Counted from the first letter of the stretch, positions 1-8,223 are shown. The stretch: 13,792 bases of DNA from JBBECF01 sp040881945 (GCA_040881945.1 JBBECF010000184.1:1-13792), one strand, 5' to 3'. Numbers and translations are program-made. Notes: generated from the sequence alone by a model not told the origin.

Positions 1-289
1 CGCTGGTCACGTCGGCGACCATCAGCCGGACCGGGCCGTCGCCCTTCGTCTGCAGCGTGAAGACACCCTCGTATTTGAGGAAGCCGGAGAGCAGGACCGC
101 GAGCGTCAGCATCTCGCCGAGCAGCGCCGCCACCGGTTCCGGATAGTCGTGCCGGCCGAGCACGTCGTCGATCAGCGGCCCGAGGCGGACCAGCCGGCCC
201 TGCACCGGCCGGCCTTCGATCTGGAATCGCTGGATCAGGTCGGCCGGCGTCTCGGGCACCGGGCCGGCGGGAGGGGCCGTGTCCGCCAT
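1..289 (-). CDS. hslO: Hsp33 family redox-regulated chaperone, N-terminal part (cut by window edge)
   Basis: The first 96 codons of a gene that runs off the left edge. The visible protein starts at an ATG at 289-287 and contains IQRFQIEG, GRLVRLGPLID and a stretch ending LSGFLKYEGVFTLQTKGDG, which match the N-terminal substrate-binding domain of Hsp33. Hsp33 is a cytosolic holdase chaperone activated by oxidation of a C-terminal zinc-binding cysteine cluster; that cluster lies outside the window, so redox competence cannot be judged. The start is 4 bases after the argF stop, so the gene is probably the last or a late member of the argD-argF-hslO operon, an order common in Alphaproteobacteria. 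Assignment rests on the N-terminal motifs plus this synteny. Confidence 0.87.
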   Translation of the reverse strand, partial: MADTAPPAGPVPETPADLIQRFQIEGRPVQGRLVRLGPLIDDVLGRHDYPEPVAALLGEMLTLAVLLSGFLKYEGVFTLQTKGDGPVRLMVADVTS

Positions 290-293
290 CGCC

Positions 294-1229
<936 letters not shown>

Positions 1230-1230
1230 C

Positions 1231-2409
1231 TCAGGCGGCCGGCCGCCAGCCGCCGCACACCCGCTCGAGGATGTCGAGGGCCTCGTCGATATGGCGCGCG
1301 TCGATGATCAGCGGCGGCAGCAGCCGCACCACGTTGTCGCCGGCCCCGACCGACAATAGGCCGTGCTCGCGCAGCCGGGTCACCATGTCGGCGCTCGGCA
1401 CGGCGCATTTCAGGCCGAGCATCAGGCCGGCGCCGCGCACCTCCTCGACCACGGCGGGATGGCGCGCCGCCAGATCCTCGAGCCGCGCGCGCAGGTCGCG
1501 CGCGATTCGATCGACGCCGGCGAGGAAGCCATCCGCGAGAATGACGTCGAGCACCGCGTTGCCGACCGCCATGGCCAAGGGGTTGCCGCCGAAGGTGCTG
1601 CCGTGGCTGCCGGCGGTCAGCGCCGCGGCGGCCTTTTCCGTGGCCAGGCACGCGCCCAGCGGGAAGCCGCCGCCGATGCCCTTGGCGGTGGCCAGGATGT
1701 CGGGCTGCACGCCGGCCCATTCATGGGCGAACAGCCTGCCGGTGCGGCCCATGCCACTCTGCACTTCGTCGAAAAACAGCAGCAGGCCATATTCGTCCGC
1801 GACCCGGCGCAGGCCGCGCAAAAAGTCGGCGCCGGCCGCCCGCATGCCGCCCTCGCCCTGCACCGGCTCGACCAGGATCGCCGCCGTCTCGCCCGTGATC
1901 GCCGCGCGCAGCTCGTTCAGGTTGCCGAAGGCGACCTGGTCGAAGCCGTCGACGATGGGCGCGAAACCTTTGAGGTGCTTCTCCTGGCGGCCGGCGGCGA
2001 TCGCCGCCAGCGTGCGGCCGTGGAAGGCGCCGGCGCAGGTGATGACCCGGTAGCGGCCGGGATCGCCGAAGTCGTCGTGGTACTTGCGCACCATCTTGAG
2101 GCCGCACTCGATCGCCTCGACCCCGGAGTTGGTGAAGAACACGCTGTCGGCGAAGCTCGCCGCGGTCAGGCGCTCGGCCAGCCGCTCCTGGCCGGGGATG
2201 CGGAACAGGTTCGAACAGTGCCACAGCTTGCCCGCCTGCTCGGTCAAGGCGCGCACGAGCCGCGGATGGGCGTGGCCGAGGGCCGTCACCGCGACGCCGC
2301 TGGCGAAGTCCAGGAAGCGCCGGCCGTCGGCGGCGAACAGGTAGACGCCTTCGCCCCGCTCGAAGGCGAGGTCGACGCGGTTGTAGGTCGGCATGACCGC
2401 GGGAATCAC
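1231..2409 (-). CDS. argD: Acetylornithine aminotransferase (PLP, class III)
   Basis: A 392-residue PLP enzyme that converts N-acetylglutamate 5-semialdehyde and glutamate to N-acetylornithine and 2-oxoglutarate; in many bacteria it also acts as succinyldiaminopimelate aminotransferase. Numbering from the chosen start, I see FTNSGVEA (92-99), EPVQGEGG (181-188), the PLP-ring contact DEVQ (D214) and the Schiff-base lysine in ATAKGIGGGFP (K243). I chose GTG at 2409 because GAAGGG lies 8 bases upstream and the resulting length and N-terminus (MIPAVMPTYNRVD) are typical. An ATG at 2451 would add 14 unconserved residues and sits almost on the predicted transcription start. Next to argF, the arginine role is secure. 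Confidence 0.95.
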   Translation of the reverse strand: MIPAVMPTYNRVDLAFERGEGVYLFAADGRRFLDFASGVAVTALGHAHPRLVRALTEQAGKLWHCSNLFRIPGQERLAERLTAASFADSVFFTNSGVEAIECGLKMVRKYHDDFGDPGRYRVITCAGAFHGRTLAAIAAGRQEKHLKGFAPIVDGFDQVAFGNLNELRAAITGETAAILVEPVQGEGGMRAAGADFLRGLRRVADEYGLLLFFDEVQSGMGRTGRLFAHEWAGVQPDILATAKGIGGGFPLGACLATEKAAAALTAGSHGSTFGGNPLAMAVGNAVLDVILADGFLAGVDRIARDLRARLEDLAARHPAVVEEVRGAGLMLGLKCAVPSADMVTRLREHGLLSVGAGDNVVRLLPPLIIDARHIDEALDILERVCGGWRPAA

Positions 2410-2459
2410 GGGCGGAACCCTTCGCAAGGACCGGAATCCGGCCCGGAACAAGGCCCGAG

Positions 2460-2488
2460 ACTATCGGCACGGACAGCGGCCCTGTCAA
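2460..2488 (-). promoter_or_regulatory. Predicted sigma70-type promoter of argD-argF-hslO
   Basis: On the minus strand, TTGACA (2488-2483) is followed by a 17-base spacer and GATAGT (2465-2460). The -35 is a perfect consensus match and the -10 matches 4 of 6. Transcription would start near 2453, giving a leader of about 44 bases before the GTG of argD. The site lies between the vapC stop and argD, so the arginine operon need not depend on read-through from the toxin-antitoxin unit. I saw no clear ArgR box. Confidence 0.7.
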
Positions 2489-2504
2489 TCAAACCGTCGC
2501 TGCT

Positions 2505-2906
2505 TCAGCGGCGCGCGTCCGAGGTCCGCAGCTTGCCGCGCCAGCGCAGCAGCCGCTCGTCCGCCGTGAGCAGGGTCGCGTCCACCGACATCGCGGTCGC
2601 GGCGATGATGCGGTCGGCCGGATCGCCGGGCAGTCCGGCGAGGCCGACGGCGGCGATGCCGATTTCTCCGCTCACCGCCACTTCGCGGATGCCTTGTTCG
2701 AGGCTCTTTCGGCGTAGACGGTCCGCCGACCAATCGCCTTTGAGGCGACCCTTCGCCCCGAGCATCGCGAGCTCCCAGAACGAGAACGCGGAAACCATCA
2801 GCTCGTCCTTCCGAAGCGCACCATCGGCGAGGCGCCGGGCCGACAACCCCGTCTGCGGATTGCCTTCGGCGATCCAGGCGAGCACGTGCGTATCGAGAAG
2901 GATCAC
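2505..2906 (-). CDS. vapC: PIN-domain toxin, VapC family
   Basis: A 133-residue PIN-domain protein, expected to be a metal-dependent RNase toxin neutralised by the antitoxin encoded just upstream. The acidic residues of the PIN active site are visible: D5 in LLDTHVLAW, E45 in FSFWELAML, D98 in GDPADRIIAATA and D116 in LLTADERLL. The start is a GTG at 2906 whose last two bases are shared with the antitoxin stop (GTGA overlap, 2903-2906). A longer upstream extension in this frame only reads through the antitoxin gene out of frame and has no conservation signal. The type is the plasmid-stability PIN subgroup usually paired with Phd-like antitoxins. Its RNA target cannot be told from sequence. 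Confidence 0.92.
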   Translation of the reverse strand: MILLDTHVLAWIAEGNPQTGLSARRLADGALRKDELMVSAFSFWELAMLGAKGRLKGDWSADRLRRKSLEQGIREVAVSGEIGIAAVGLAGLPGDPADRIIAATAMSVDATLLTADERLLRWRGKLRTSDARR

Positions 2907-3136
2907 GGCTCGAGCGGGCCCCAATCGATGTCGAGGGGCGAGATGATATCGCCGGTGATCTCGATGTGCCCTTTCGCGAACCCGAACAAGCTTCGCGGTT
3001 TGACCGTCACAGGGGCGAGCTGGGCGACCGGCTTGCCGCGCTTCGTGATGACGATGGATTCGCCGGTGGCGGCAACCCGGTCCATCAGCTCGAGGCACTT
3101 CGCCTTGAATTCTCCGGCCTTTACGACGCGACGCAT
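2903..3136 (-). CDS. Phd/YefM-family antitoxin
   Basis: A 77-residue protein with the Phd/YefM fold signature: FKAKCLELMDRVAATGE followed by IVITKRGKPVAQLAPV in the first 45 residues (the DNA-binding, dimer-forming part), then a short acidic, proline-containing tail that would bind and block the toxin. It precedes the PIN toxin and overlaps it by 4 bases, the usual antitoxin-first order. A strong ribosome binding site, AAAGGAGG, lies 4 bases before the ATG, fitting the need for excess antitoxin. The protein probably represses its own promoter through the palindromes at 3161-3182. In VapBC naming it would be the B partner, but by sequence it is of the Phd class. Confidence 0.9.
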   Translation of the reverse strand: MRRVVKAGEFKAKCLELMDRVAATGESIVITKRGKPVAQLAPVTVKPRSLFGFAKGHIEITGDIISPLDIDWGPLEP

Positions 3137-3160
3137 ACTTCCTCCTTTCCGGCCATCGAT

Positions 3161-3182
3161 ATGACCATAGTCATGATCATGA
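3161..3182. promoter_or_regulatory. Palindromic operator of the toxin-antitoxin operon
   Basis: Two overlapping inverted repeats: ATGAC-N4-GTCAT (3161-3174) and the perfect 12-base palindrome TCATGATCATGA (3171-3182), sharing TCAT. They overlap the -10 element and the expected transcription start, 25 to 46 bases before the antitoxin ATG. Phd-type antitoxins repress their own operons by binding short palindromes at the promoter, so this is the likely autoregulatory site. The AT-rich block stands out from the GC-rich surroundings. Confidence 0.65.
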
Positions 3183-3206
3183 TACCATTGGCGCTCGGCC
3201 GGTCAA
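3179..3206 (-). promoter_or_regulatory. Predicted promoter of the toxin-antitoxin operon
   Basis: On the minus strand, TTGACC (3206-3201) and TATCAT (3184-3179) are separated by 16 bases; each hexamer matches the sigma70 consensus at 5 of 6. Transcription would begin near 3172, inside the palindromic operator. The promoter lies in the 85-base gap after the aminotransferase stop, so the module carries its own expression signals. Confidence 0.7.
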
Positions 3207-3216
3207 GCGAGATGCG

Positions 3217-3234
3217 GCTGCTCAGCCGAGCAGC
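3217..3234 (-). terminator. Possible terminator hairpin at the aminotransferase stop
   Basis: GCTGCTC-AGCC-GAGCAGC is a perfect 7-base stem with a 4-base loop that spans the last codons and stop codon of the aminotransferase gene. There is no following T-tract, so intrinsic termination is uncertain; it may be chance in GC-rich coding sequence. Its position just before the toxin-antitoxin promoter is suitable for separating the two units. Confidence 0.3.
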
Positions 3235-4574
3235 GCCGTCACGCAGTCGCGGAACACCTCGGTATGGCGGTCGATGTCGGCGGCGGTCGCCTGGGGCGCG
3301 ATCAGCGCCATGTTGTGGAACGGGGTGAGCAGGATGCCGCGGTTGAGCGCGGCCAGATGCATGTAGCGTTCGAGCTCGATGTCCACGGATGCGGCCGCCT
3401 CGGCGCCGTTGCGCGGCGGCGTCGGGCAGAACCAGTATTCGGCGCGGCAGCCGAGGCGGGCGACGTGCCAGGGCAGGCCGGCCCGGCGGATGACCGCGGC
3501 AACGCCGTCGGCGAAGCGATCGGCGAGCGCGATCGTGTGCGCGTAGGTCTTTTCGGTCAGCACGGTCTCGAAGGTCGCCTTCATGGCGGCGAGCGACAGC
3601 GCGTTGCCGGCGAGCGTGCCGCCGATGCCGCCGGTGTCGATCACCTCGACGTCGATATGGGCGCGGATCCGCGCCGCCACCTCGGCGGTAAAGCCGTAGA
3701 CCGCCGCGGGCACCCCGGCGGCGATCGGCTTGCCCACGGTCAGCATGTCGGGCTTGAGGCCGTGCGCCCGAGTGTAGCCGCCCGGCCCGGCGCAGATGGT
3801 GTGCGTCTCGTCGATGATGAGCAGCGTGCCGGTGCGCCGCGTGATCTCGCGCAGCGCGTCGTGATAGCCGGGGTCCGGAAGCACGATGCCGATATTGGTC
3901 AGCGCCGGTTCGGCCAGCACGCACGCCACGTCGCCCGGCGCCAGCGCGGCCTCGAGCGCCGGCAGGTCGTTGAACTCGACGACCCGCGTGGTCAGGGCCG
4001 GATCGACCGCCGGGCCGACATTGCCGCGCCGCGCCACGGTCTTGCCGTCGACCAGCGTCACCAGCGTCTCGTCGACCGTGCCGTGATAGCACCAGTTGAA
4101 GACCAGGATCAGCCGCCGCCCGGTGATCTGACGCGCCAGCCGGATGGCGAAGCGGTTGGCGTCGGTCGCGGTCGTCGCCACCTGCCAGGTGGGCAGGCCG
4201 AAGCGGCGCGCCAGCTCCTCGCCGACCGAGATCGCATCCGCGGTCGGCAGCATCAGCGTGACGCCGCGGCGCAGCCGGTCGGCGATCGCTTCGACCGCGG
4301 CCTTTGGCGAATGCCCGGCCATCGCGCCGGTGTCGCCGAGGCACAAATCGAGGTAGTCGCGGCCGTCGATGTCGGTGAAGCGGGCCCCGGACGCCGTCTC
4401 GACGAAGACCGGGAAGTCGCCGGCCCAGCGCACCATCCAGTTCATCGGCACGCCTTCGAACAGGCTGGCCTTGGCGCGCTCGAACAGCGCCGCCGAGCGC
4501 GGATGCTCGGCGACGAAGCGGCGCCGTTCCGCGGCGAGGGCGGCCCGCAGTCGGGCCCGATCGATACTTGTCAT
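3222..4574 (-). CDS. PLP-dependent class III aminotransferase, GSA-aminomutase-like
   Basis: A 450-residue cytosolic PLP enzyme of the class III (fold I) aminotransferases, nearest in layout to glutamate-1-semialdehyde aminomutase and beta-amino-acid transaminases. Visible landmarks: CLGDTGAMAGHSP (78-90), the cofactor-phosphate region QVATTATDANRFAIRLAR (131-148, replacing the usual TNSGTEA), WCYHG (161-165), D255 in LLIIDETHT contacting the pyridine ring, the Schiff-base lysine K282 in LTVGKPIAAG, and GGIGGTLAGNALSLAAM near 316-332. All catalytic residues are present. The substrate is not evident: it is neither a typical HemL nor ArgD. A CAGGAG sits about 11 bases before the ATG. It follows the ABC-2 permease pair by 30 bases and is probably cotranscribed with it. 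Confidence 0.88.
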   Translation of the reverse strand: MTSIDRARLRAALAAERRRFVAEHPRSAALFERAKASLFEGVPMNWMVRWAGDFPVFVETASGARFTDIDGRDYLDLCLGDTGAMAGHSPKAAVEAIADRLRRGVTLMLPTADAISVGEELARRFGLPTWQVATTATDANRFAIRLARQITGRRLILVFNWCYHGTVDETLVTLVDGKTVARRGNVGPAVDPALTTRVVEFNDLPALEAALAPGDVACVLAEPALTNIGIVLPDPGYHDALREITRRTGTLLIIDETHTICAGPGGYTRAHGLKPDMLTVGKPIAAGVPAAVYGFTAEVAARIRAHIDVEVIDTGGIGGTLAGNALSLAAMKATFETVLTEKTYAHTIALADRFADGVAAVIRRAGLPWHVARLGCRAEYWFCPTPPRNGAEAAASVDIELERYMHLAALNRGILLTPFHNMALIAPQATAADIDRHTEVFRDCVTALLG

Positions 4575-4604
4575 GGCGAGGGATCTCCTGTCGGCGTGGC
4601 CCGG

Positions 4605-5405
4605 TCAGGGCTTGATCTTGTAGCCGGCGGCGAACAAGCGCCAGGCGGCGGCGAACAGCAACAGATCGACCGCGACGACGACGGCGAGGCCGACCGCCAG
4701 CGACCCGTCGGCCCGCCCGATGAAACCGTAGCGGAACCCGTCGATGACGTAGAACACAGGGTTCAACGCCACCAGTTGCTGTCCAACCGCCGGCAGACGC
4801 TCGATCGAATAGAAGGTGCCGGAGAGGAAGGCGAACGGGATGACCAAAAAGGTCAGCGAGGCGGAATAGTGGTCCCAGCGTTCCGCCCACAACCCGACCA
4901 GAACGCCGAGCAGAGCGTGCAGGAGCGTCCCGCCGACGGCGAAGAACAGGACGGCCGCCGGCGCCGCCAGCGGCAGATCGACGAACGGCAGCATGGCGGC
5001 GAGCACAGCCGCGCCGGTGACGAGCCCGGACGCGGCGGCGCCGCCGGCGTAGCCGAGCGTCCGTTCGATCGGCGTCAACGGCGCCATCAGGGTGTCCGCC
5101 AGGATGCCCTCCAGCTTGTCGTAGATCAGCGAGGCAGCCGCCGTCTCGAAGGCCCGCTGGCAGGCCGCGAAGATGACCAGCCCCGGCGCCAGGAACTGCA
5201 GGAACGTCGCGCCGCCGTCGGCCCCCTCGGCGTCGCCCAGCGCCAGCCGGAAGACCGCCAGGAACAGGAGGCCGGACACGGCGGGCCCGAGCACGGTGTC
5301 GCGGTATTCGACCAGGACGCGGCGCAACTCGCGGCGGAACAGCGTCCGCAGCCCCAGCCAGTTGACGGCGCCGAACCGGCGCGGGGCGGCCGCTCCCGCG
5401 CTCAT
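4605..5405 (-). CDS. ABC-2 type transporter permease (second of a tandem pair)
   Basis: A 266-residue inner-membrane protein with an N-terminal cytoplasmic segment and about six hydrophobic helices, typical of ABC-2 permeases of the YadH/NodJ kind. Family-like blocks are FLQFLAPGLV (around 68-77), IPFAFLSGTFYSIERLPAV and DGFRYGFIGRADGSLA near the C-terminus. The start is the ATG at 5405, which overlaps the upstream permease stop by 4 bases (ATGA). It is clearly paralogous to its neighbour but more diverged in the N-terminal half (for example it has YDKLEGILADTLMAPLTP where the other has SKIQGNIVDVLMPPLSP). No ATP-binding subunit lies nearby, so the partner ATPase must be encoded elsewhere. 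The substrate is unknown; export of a lipid, polysaccharide or drug is usual in this family. Confidence 0.9.
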   Translation of the reverse strand: MSAGAAAPRRFGAVNWLGLRTLFRRELRRVLVEYRDTVLGPAVSGLLFLAVFRLALGDAEGADGGATFLQFLAPGLVIFAACQRAFETAAASLIYDKLEGILADTLMAPLTPIERTLGYAGGAAASGLVTGAAVLAAMLPFVDLPLAAPAAVLFFAVGGTLLHALLGVLVGLWAERWDHYSASLTFLVIPFAFLSGTFYSIERLPAVGQQLVALNPVFYVIDGFRYGFIGRADGSLAVGLAVVVAVDLLLFAAAWRLFAAGYKIKP

Positions 5406-6205
5406 GCCTTGAGCTTGTAGCCGACGGCGAACAGCCGGTAGGCGAGCAGCCACAACGCCAGATTGACCGCGGTCATGACGACGAGCCCGGCCGCGAGCGA
5501 GCCGTCGGCGTGGCCGATGAAGCCGTAGCGGAACCCGTCGATCATGTAGAAGAACGGATTGAGATGCGCCGCCGTCCGCCACACCGCCGGCAGCCGCTCG
5601 ACCGAATAGAACGTGCCCGACAGGAAGGCGAAGGGCGTGATCACGAAATTGGTCAGCGCCGCCATCTGGTCGAACTTTTCCGCCCAGATGCCGCCGACGA
5701 TGCCGAGCAGGGACAGCATCAGGCTGGCGGCGACGGCGTGGAACAGGACGAAGCCGGGGTGGTGCAGCGGGAACGGCACGGCGACCCACATCGCCAGCCC
5801 GACGGCGACGCCGACGACGAGGCCGCGCGACACCCCCCCGGCGGCGAAGCCGAGCGTCAGTTCGCCCGGGCTCAAGGGCGGCATCAGGACGTCCACGATG
5901 TTGCCCTGGATCTTGGAGATGAGCAGCGAGGACGAGGTGTTGGCGAAGGCGTTCTGCACCATCGCCATCATGACCAGGCCGGGCGCCAGGAACTGCAGGA
6001 AGGGCACGCCGCCGATGGTGTCGACCGCGCGACCCAGCGCCAGGCTGAAGATGGCGAGAAACAGCAGCGTCGTCACCAGCGGCGCCAGCACCGTCTGGGT
6101 CGCGACCTTGGCGAAGCGGCGCACCTCCTTGAGGTAGAGCGTCCACAACCCGACCCAATTGACGGGCCCAAGGCGGCGCGGCGAAGGCGGAGCGGACAAG
6201 GTCAT
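5402..6205 (-). CDS. ABC-2 type transporter permease (first of a tandem pair)
   Basis: A 267-residue polytopic inner-membrane protein. Residues 1-30 form a cytoplasmic segment containing WTLYLKEVRRF, the amphipathic elbow helix of ABC-2 permeases. About six membrane segments follow, roughly at 38-58, 68-88, 118-140, 148-173, 182-200 and 238-262. FLQFLAPGLV (69-78), PFAFLSGTFYS (191-201) and DGFRYGFIG (223-231) are shared with the downstream paralogue. Such permeases normally dimerise and work with a separate ATPase. The ATG at 6205 has only a weak ribosome binding site (CTCTCTCC just before it). It is the first gene of a permease-permease-aminotransferase unit and is divergent from the mechanosensitive channel gene across a 146-base gap that should hold both promoters. 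Confidence 0.92.
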   Translation of the reverse strand: MTLSAPPSPRRLGPVNWVGLWTLYLKEVRRFAKVATQTVLAPLVTTLLFLAIFSLALGRAVDTIGGVPFLQFLAPGLVMMAMVQNAFANTSSSLLISKIQGNIVDVLMPPLSPGELTLGFAAGGVSRGLVVGVAVGLAMWVAVPFPLHHPGFVLFHAVAASLMLSLLGIVGGIWAEKFDQMAALTNFVITPFAFLSGTFYSVERLPAVWRTAAHLNPFFYMIDGFRYGFIGHADGSLAAGLVVMTAVNLALWLLAYRLFAVGYKLKA

Positions 6206-6351
6206 GGAGAGAGCTGTGCGGGCGGATGAAGGCCGCGGACCATAGGACGGCCCCGGCGGCGACGCAAGGCAGCCGGGCTTGCATCTGGCGGGCGCCCCGC
6301 CCTTATGTCATTTTCCGGCCAGCCGCCCCGCGCCCTTGAGGAGACGATGAC

Positions 6352-7638
6352 GTGGAGCAACTGATCGACCTGCCGGCCATCCAGACCGTGCTGCAGACCC
6401 TTCGGGACTGGCTGTTCCGGGAGGTGCTGGTGGTCAGCACCCTGGTCCAGCTCGTCGTCGTCGCAGCCACCTTCGTCGTCGCCCAAATGGCCGCCAACGG
6501 CTTCCGCCGCTTCGTCGCGCGCGAGATCGAGCGGCGCCAGCTCGTCGGCAGCCTGCGCAAGATCGCCGAGACGGCGACGCTGTTCCCGCTGCCGACGGTG
6601 TGGCTGGTGCTGCTGTGGGTCGCCACCGCGGCGGCCGCCTATTCGCCCTGGCCGAGCCACCTGCTGCGCAGCGGCGCCAGCCTGCTCAGCTTGTGGATCG
6701 TGATCCGCCTGATCTCCAGCCTGGCGCGCAACCCGGCGCTGTCGCGGTTTCTGGCGCTCGCCGCCTTCGTCGTCGCCGCGCTCAACGTGCTCGACCTGCT
6801 CGACCCGACCATCGCGCTGCTCGACCGCGCCACCTTCGCGCTCGGCGGCCTCGAGCTGTCGGCGCTCATCGTCATCAAGGCCGTCATCTCGCTGGGCCTG
6901 CTGCTCTGGGGCGCGGTGGTGGTCTCGGAGACGGCGGAACGGCGGTTGCAGCGCGCCGCCAACCTGGCGCCCTCGGTGCGCGTGCTGCTCGGCAAGCTTC
7001 TCAAGATCACGCTCTACCTGACCGCCATCCTGATGGCGCTCGGCTACGTCGGCATCGACCTCACCGCCTTCGCCGTATTCACCGGCGCGGTCGGCGTCGG
7101 CATCGGCTTCGGTCTCCAGAAGGTCGTCTCCAACCTGGTCAGCGGCTTCATCCTGCTGCTCGACAAATCGATCAAGCCCGGCGACCTGGTCGAGATCGAG
7201 GGCGGCGACATCGGCTGGATCGCGTCCCTCGGCGCCCGCTACGTCTCCATCGACACGCGCACCGGGCGCGAGATTCTGGTGCCGAACGAGGATCTGATCA
7301 CGCGCCGGGTGATCAACCTGTCGTTCTCCAACAACCTGCTGCAGGTGGAGACGACGTTCGTCGTGGACCGCGGCGCCGACCTGCGGCAGGCGATGGCGTT
7401 GTGCCTGGAGGCGGCGGCGGCGACGCCGCGCGTCCTGCGCCTGCCCGCCGCGACCTGCACCGTCAAGCGGATCACCGACATCGGCGTCGAGCTCGTCCTC
7501 GGCTTCTGGATCGACGATCCGCACATCGGCATCGGCAACGTCCGCGGCGCCGTGCTGCTCGGCGTGCTCGACCGCTTGCGGGCGCAGGGCATCGCGTTCC
7601 CGGCGGTCGCGCTCGGCCGTCCGGGGCCCAGCCCATGA
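6352..7638 (+). CDS. MscS-family mechanosensitive ion channel
   Basis: A 428-residue inner-membrane channel that opens under membrane tension to release solutes during osmotic downshock. It has more transmembrane segments than minimal MscS: hydrophobic stretches near 24-46, 76-96, 104-124, 132-150, 170-192 and 214-232 precede the pore helix. The pore-lining helix and beta-domain entry are recognisable in FTGAVGVGIGFGLQKVVSN (243-261) and FILLLDKSIKPGDLVEI (266-282), followed by the soluble beta/alpha domain with RTGREILVPNEDLITRRV (303-320). GTG at 6352 is taken as start because GAGGAG ends 8 bases upstream; the nearby ATG at 6347 is out of frame. The stop overlaps the ATG of the next gene by 4 bases. 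Confidence 0.93.
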   Translation: MEQLIDLPAIQTVLQTLRDWLFREVLVVSTLVQLVVVAATFVVAQMAANGFRRFVAREIERRQLVGSLRKIAETATLFPLPTVWLVLLWVATAAAAYSPWPSHLLRSGASLLSLWIVIRLISSLARNPALSRFLALAAFVVAALNVLDLLDPTIALLDRATFALGGLELSALIVIKAVISLGLLLWGAVVVSETAERRLQRAANLAPSVRVLLGKLLKITLYLTAILMALGYVGIDLTAFAVFTGAVGVGIGFGLQKVVSNLVSGFILLLDKSIKPGDLVEIEGGDIGWIASLGARYVSIDTRTGREILVPNEDLITRRVINLSFSNNLLQVETTFVVDRGADLRQAMALCLEAAAATPRVLRLPAATCTVKRITDIGVELVLGFWIDDPHIGIGNVRGAVLLGVLDRLRAQGIAFPAVALGRPGPSP

Positions 7639-8223
7639 CCATCGCGCATTTCCTCATGACCTATGCGAATGCGCTGTCGCGCGACGCCTGCGAGTCCATC
7701 GTCGAGCGCTTCGAATAAGGACGCGCGCCGGCGGCCGAGCCGCACCGCGACCACCGAGACCCCGAAGGCCCGCACCGGCACGCAGCTCGATATCCCGAAG
7801 TTCCCGGAGTGGCGGGACGTGGTCGAGCTCGTCGACGCGACGATCCGCCGCCACCTGCCGGACTATGTCGAGAAGTTCCCGGGCGTGCGCCACTTCGCCC
7901 ACCCGGACAGCTTCACGATCACCAAGGCCCTGATCGAGCGCATCGAGCCGGGCCAGGGCTACGGCTACCACATCGACGCCGGGCCGCCGGGCACCGAGGA
8001 CCGTTTCCTGTCCACGATCATCTATTTGCGCGACGTGGCCGAAGGCGGCTTCACCGAATTTCCCTTCCAGGAACGGCAGATCCCGCCCCAGGCCGGCACG
8101 CTGGTCATGTTCCCGCCGTTCTGGACGCACATCCACCGCGGCGTGCCGCCGATTTCCAACACCAAATACAACATCACCAACTTCCTGGTCATCCGGCGCC
8201 CGCCGGCGCGCCCCCCAACCTGA
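7635..8223 (+). pseudogene. 2-oxoglutarate/Fe(II) oxygenase (prolyl 4-hydroxylase-like), frameshifted
   Basis: The ATG at 7635 overlaps the mscS stop (ATGA) and opens a frame that ends after 27 codons at TAA 7716-7718. The protein clearly continues in another frame: removing T7716 turns GAA-TAA-GG into GAA-AAG-GAC and joins ESIVERFE to KDARRRPSRT, giving one 195-residue protein. In that joined protein the iron ligands appear as HID (H112, D114) in GYGYHIDAG, with the distal histidine at H165 or H167 in FWTHIHRG and K177 in SNTKYNITNF as the likely 2-oxoglutarate contact. The catalytic part is intact, so the mutation is recent, a sequencing error, or tolerated. Translation from an internal ATG at 7663 would give a 186-residue protein with an unrelated first 18 residues and no ribosome binding site. 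The substrate is unknown. Confidence 0.85.

Noticed and set aside
2410..2451. ATG at 2451 as argD start
   Set aside because: It adds 14 residues without family likeness and sits at the predicted transcription start; GTG 2409 has a good ribosome binding site and family-typical N-terminus.
3264..5420. A plus-strand open frame of over 700 codons across the aminotransferase and permease genes
   Set aside because: It lies opposite two genes with clear family motifs, its translation is low-complexity (rich in Arg, Gly, Gln, Asp) and it has no domain features; long antisense frames are expected at this GC content.
6288..6302. GGCGGG-CGC-CCCGCC stem followed by a T-rich stretch upstream of mscS
   Set aside because: Looks a little like a terminator, but no plus-strand gene precedes it, so a terminator has no evident role; probably incidental GC-rich structure in the divergent promoter region.
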